Source of the DNA: Chloroflexota bacterium
GTDB lineage: Bacteria > Chloroflexota > Limnocylindria > Limnocylindrales > CSP1-4
NCBI GenBank assembly: GCA_021789355.1
Contig: JAJYJR010000354.1
Location: 1 to 6,342 of the forward strand
DNA length: 6,342 bases
Direction: 5' to 3'
The notes beneath the pieces are model-generated. The model was not told the DNA's origin, did not search any database, and saw nothing but the letters and a program-made list of their open reading frames with translations. Shown one piece after another: positions 4,383 through 6,342 of this stretch. The position numbers and the translations under genes were made by a program. Numbering within the stretch: the first letter of the stretch is position 1; every line of letters begins with the position of its first letter.

Positions 4383-6342
4383 GTGATCGAGGCCGTCTTC
4401 GAGGCGGGGGGCCTGCTGCGGGCGAGCAGCGCGGGCGCGCTCGAGCGCCACCTCGCCCGCCAGCGGGGCGTGCAGGACGTCGAGGCGAACCCGGTTGCCC
4501 AGCAGGTGAGCGTCCGCTACGACGACACCGTCATCGGCGCCGACGCGATTGAGGCCCTGATCCGCGACTTCGGCTGCGGCTGCGGCGGCGAGGTCGTGCC
4601 CGCCCATCTCTGCCAGGGCGAGACGCCGGCGGCGATGGGGAGCGCCGTCTCCCACGAGGCGGCCCACCCCGCCCCGCCCGCCGGCGGGCACGCCGGGCAC
4701 GCCATGGCGGGGCCCGCAGCTGAGCATGCCGGCCATGTGATGGCCGGGCCCGCCGTCGCTCACGCCGGCCATGCTTTGCCTGCCGCCGCCCCCGCCGCCC
4801 CCGCCGCCCAGCCGGCGGGCGAGATGGCCGCCATGGCCCACGCGATGGGCCATGGCGCCGGGATGAGCATGGACGCCATGGTGCGCGACATGCGCAACCG
4901 CTTCCTGGTCGCGCTGGTGCTGGCGATCCCGGTCACGCTCTACTCGCCGCTCTTCAAGGACGTCTTCAAGGCCGAGGTGGCCACCCCGTTCGGGATCGAC
5001 ACCAAGATCGTCCTCTTCATCCTCACCACGCCCGCGGTCCTGTGGAGCGGCCAGATCTTCTTTGTGGGCGCATACCGGGCGCTCCGCCACCGGACCCTCG
5101 ACATGTCGGTCCTCGTGGCGCTCTCGGTCGGGAGCGCGTATGTGTTCAGCCTGGCCGGCACCTTCCTGTACCGCGGCGACGTGTTCTATGAGGCGTCGAT
5201 CGATCTGCTCGTGTTCGTCCTGCTCGGCCACTGGTTCGAGATGCGCGCACGGTCAGGGGCGTCGGACGCGATCCGCGCCCTGCTCGATCTCGCGCCGCCC
5301 AGGGCGACGGTCCTCCGCGACGGCGAGCCGGTGGAGGTGTCGACCTCGGAGGTCGTTCCCGACGACATCGTCCTCATCCGCCCTGGCGACAAGATCCCGG
5401 TCGACGGGATCGTCGTCGAGGGATCGTCGAGCGTCGACGAGTCGATGCTCACCGGCGAGAGCGTGCCGGTCGACAAAGCGGTCGGCTCCGCCGTCATCGG
5501 CGCCTCGATCAACAAGACCGGCAGCTTCCGATTTCGGGCGAGGAAGGTCGGTGCCGACACCGCCCTCGCGCAGATCGTGCGCCTGGTGCAGCTCGCCCAG
5601 AACTCGAAGGCACCGGGCCAGCGCCTTGCCGACCGCGCCGCCCAATGGCTCGTCGCGATCGCCGTCGTGCTCGGTCTCGCGACGTTCTTCGGCTGGCTCA
5701 CGATCGGCGGCTCCACGTTCGTCTTCGCGCTCACGCTCGCGATCACCGTGGTCGTCATCGCCTGCCCCGATGCGCTCGGGCTCGCGACCCCGACCGCGAT
5801 CATGGTCGGGACCGGTCTCGGTGCCCTCAACGGGATCCTGTTCAAGAACGCAACCGCCCTCGAGCAGGCGTCGAAGGTGGGAACGGTCGTCTTCGACAAG
5901 ACCGGCACCCTCACCGTCGGCGAGCCCCGGGTGGTTGAGCTCGTGGCGAGCGCGAACCCGGTCGGCGAGGACGACCTGCTCCGACTGGCCGCCTCGGCCG
6001 AGGCGTCGAGCGAGCATCCCCTGGCGACCGCGGTCGTGGCCGCAGCGAAGGAGCGGAGCATGGCGCTCAGCGCGGCGACCGACTTCGGGGCCGTGCCCGG
6101 CCATGGCCTGGAGGCCCGGGTCGACGGGCGGACCGTCCTGATCGGCAATGCGAAGCTCATGCGTGACCGCAGCGTCGGGTTCGAGGCGTTCGATGCGCGG
6201 GCAGCCGAGCTCGAAGGCGCCGGTCGGACGGTCATGCGGGTCGCCGTCGACGGCGAGGCGGCCGGGATCATCGCGATCGCCGATGCCGTTCGGCCCTCCG
6301 CTCGCGAGGCCATCGAGCGCCTCCATCGGATCGGCGTCCGGG
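4383..6342 (+). CDS. P1B-type heavy-metal-translocating ATPase with CPD motif (3' end outside window)
   Basis: The first 653 residues of a membrane metal pump, probably a Cu/Ag-type exporter. Residues 1-62 look like an HMA metal-binding fold whose CxxC is lost: [16 protein letters not shown] stands where GMTCxxC is expected. CGCGG (65-69), HLC (75-77) and a His/Met/Ala-rich linker to about 166 follow. The first helices start near 174 ([17 protein letters not shown]), as in CopB-like pumps. The actuator domain carries TGES (357-360). The transport helix has CPD (461-463, in [11 protein letters not shown]) instead of CPC, CPH or SPC. The phosphorylated aspartate is Asp505 in DKTGT. The nucleotide domain has His545-Pro546 and GHGL (573-576). 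The GDGxNDxP hinge and last helices lie past the window edge. The frame is intact. GTG is chosen on its ribosome site. CPD makes metal specificity uncertain; I recall similar HMA-degenerate CPD pumps in Actinomycetota. It is divergent from doxX. Confidence 0.93.
   Translation, partial: MIEAVFEAGGLLRASSAGALERHLARQRGVQDVEANPVAQQVSVRYDDTVIGADAIEALIRDFGCGCGGEVVPAHLCQGETPAAMGSAVSHEAAHPAPPAGGHAGHAMAGPAAEHAGHVMAGPAVAHAGHALPAAAPAAPAAQPAGEMAAMAHAMGHGAGMSMDAMVRDMRNRFLVALVLAIPVTLYSPLFKDVFKAEVATPFGIDTKIVLFILTTPAVLWSGQIFFVGAYRALRHRTLDMSVLVALSVGSAYVFSLAGTFLYRGDVFYEASIDLLVFVLLGHWFEMRARSGASDAIRALLDLAPPRATVLRDGEPVEVSTSEVVPDDIVLIRPGDKIPVDGIVVEGSSSVDESMLTGESVPVDKAVGSAVIGASINKTGSFRFRARKVGADTALAQIVRLVQLAQNSKAPGQRLADRAAQWLVAIAVVLGLATFFGWLTIGGSTFVFALTLAITVVVIACPDALGLATPTAIMVGTGLGALNGILFKNATALEQASKVGTVVFDKTGTLTVGEPRVVELVASANPVGEDDLLRLAASAEASSEHPLATAVVAAAKERSMALSAATDFGAVPGHGLEARVDGRTVLIGNAKLMRDRSVGFEAFDARAAELEGAGRTVMRVAVDGEAAGIIAIADAVRPSAREAIERLHRIGVR
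4689..4778 (+). repeat. In-frame 36-bp repeats encoding HAGHxMAGPAxx
   Basis: Two full 36-bp units (4689-4724 and 4725-4760) encode [12 protein letters not shown] and [13 protein letters not shown] decaying third (from 4761) encodes HAGHAL. They lie in the linker between the degenerate HMA domain and the first membrane helix of the ATPase and supply regularly spaced HxxH pairs, with a Met two residues after each pair in the two full units. This is likely a flexible metal-binding or metal-sensing segment (inference). Confidence 0.75.

Noticed and set aside
4257..6326. Several long minus-strand open frames opposite the metal ATPase
   Set aside because: Low-complexity shadows; the plus strand carries every P-type ATPase motif in one intact frame.

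Overview
This window is a very GC-rich, densely coding bacterial segment with no rRNA, tRNA, mobile element or CRISPR array. Its high GC, its SHOCT protein, its fused b6f-like cytochrome b and its actinobacterial/Chloroflexota-style metal ATPase suggest a member of Chloroflexota, Actinomycetota or a related group. That placement is inference; no taxonomic marker gene is present.

Layout. (1) 1-181: no supported gene. (2) 3111 down to 182, minus strand: a five-gene run encoding a b6f-type cytochrome b, a 72-aa two-helix membrane protein, an exported C-terminally anchored 173-aa beta-sandwich-like protein, a small SHOCT-domain membrane protein, and a type 1 (blue) copper protein. The first three genes overlap, the last two overlap, and a 168-bp gap separates the two groups. 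(3) 3112-3441: the upstream region of the cytochrome b run, and a strong intrinsic terminator for the next gene. (4) 4041-3442, minus strand: a DoxX/DoxD-type membrane protein. (5) 4042-4382: a divergent regulatory region. (6) 4383-6342, plus strand: a P1B-type heavy-metal ATPase, cut by the window end, with a degenerate metal-binding domain, a His/Met-rich linker and the unusual transmembrane motif CPD.

The least ordinary signal lies between the genes. Each of the three transcription units has, 82-170 bp upstream of its start codon, an array of 11-bp-phased repeats ending in CTCAG or a close variant. All three arrays point toward the gene they precede. The arrays are at 3280-3323 (cytochrome b), 4142-4174 (doxX) and 4217-4260 (ATPase). 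This is the layout expected for tandem binding of an OmpR/PhoB-like or SARP-like winged-helix regulator, and it would make the three units one regulon.

Working model (inference): a copper-linked electron-transfer module. A membrane cytochrome b with no Rieske or cytochrome c1 gene beside it is encoded with a membrane-tethered blue copper protein that could act as electron carrier. A quinone-associated DoxX-like protein and a metal-export ATPase would be co-regulated with it. The pairing of cytochrome b with a blue copper protein recalls archaeal Sox clusters with sulfocyanin. The cytochrome b here departs from canonical enzymes at its quinol-oxidation motif (PWWM in place of PEWY).
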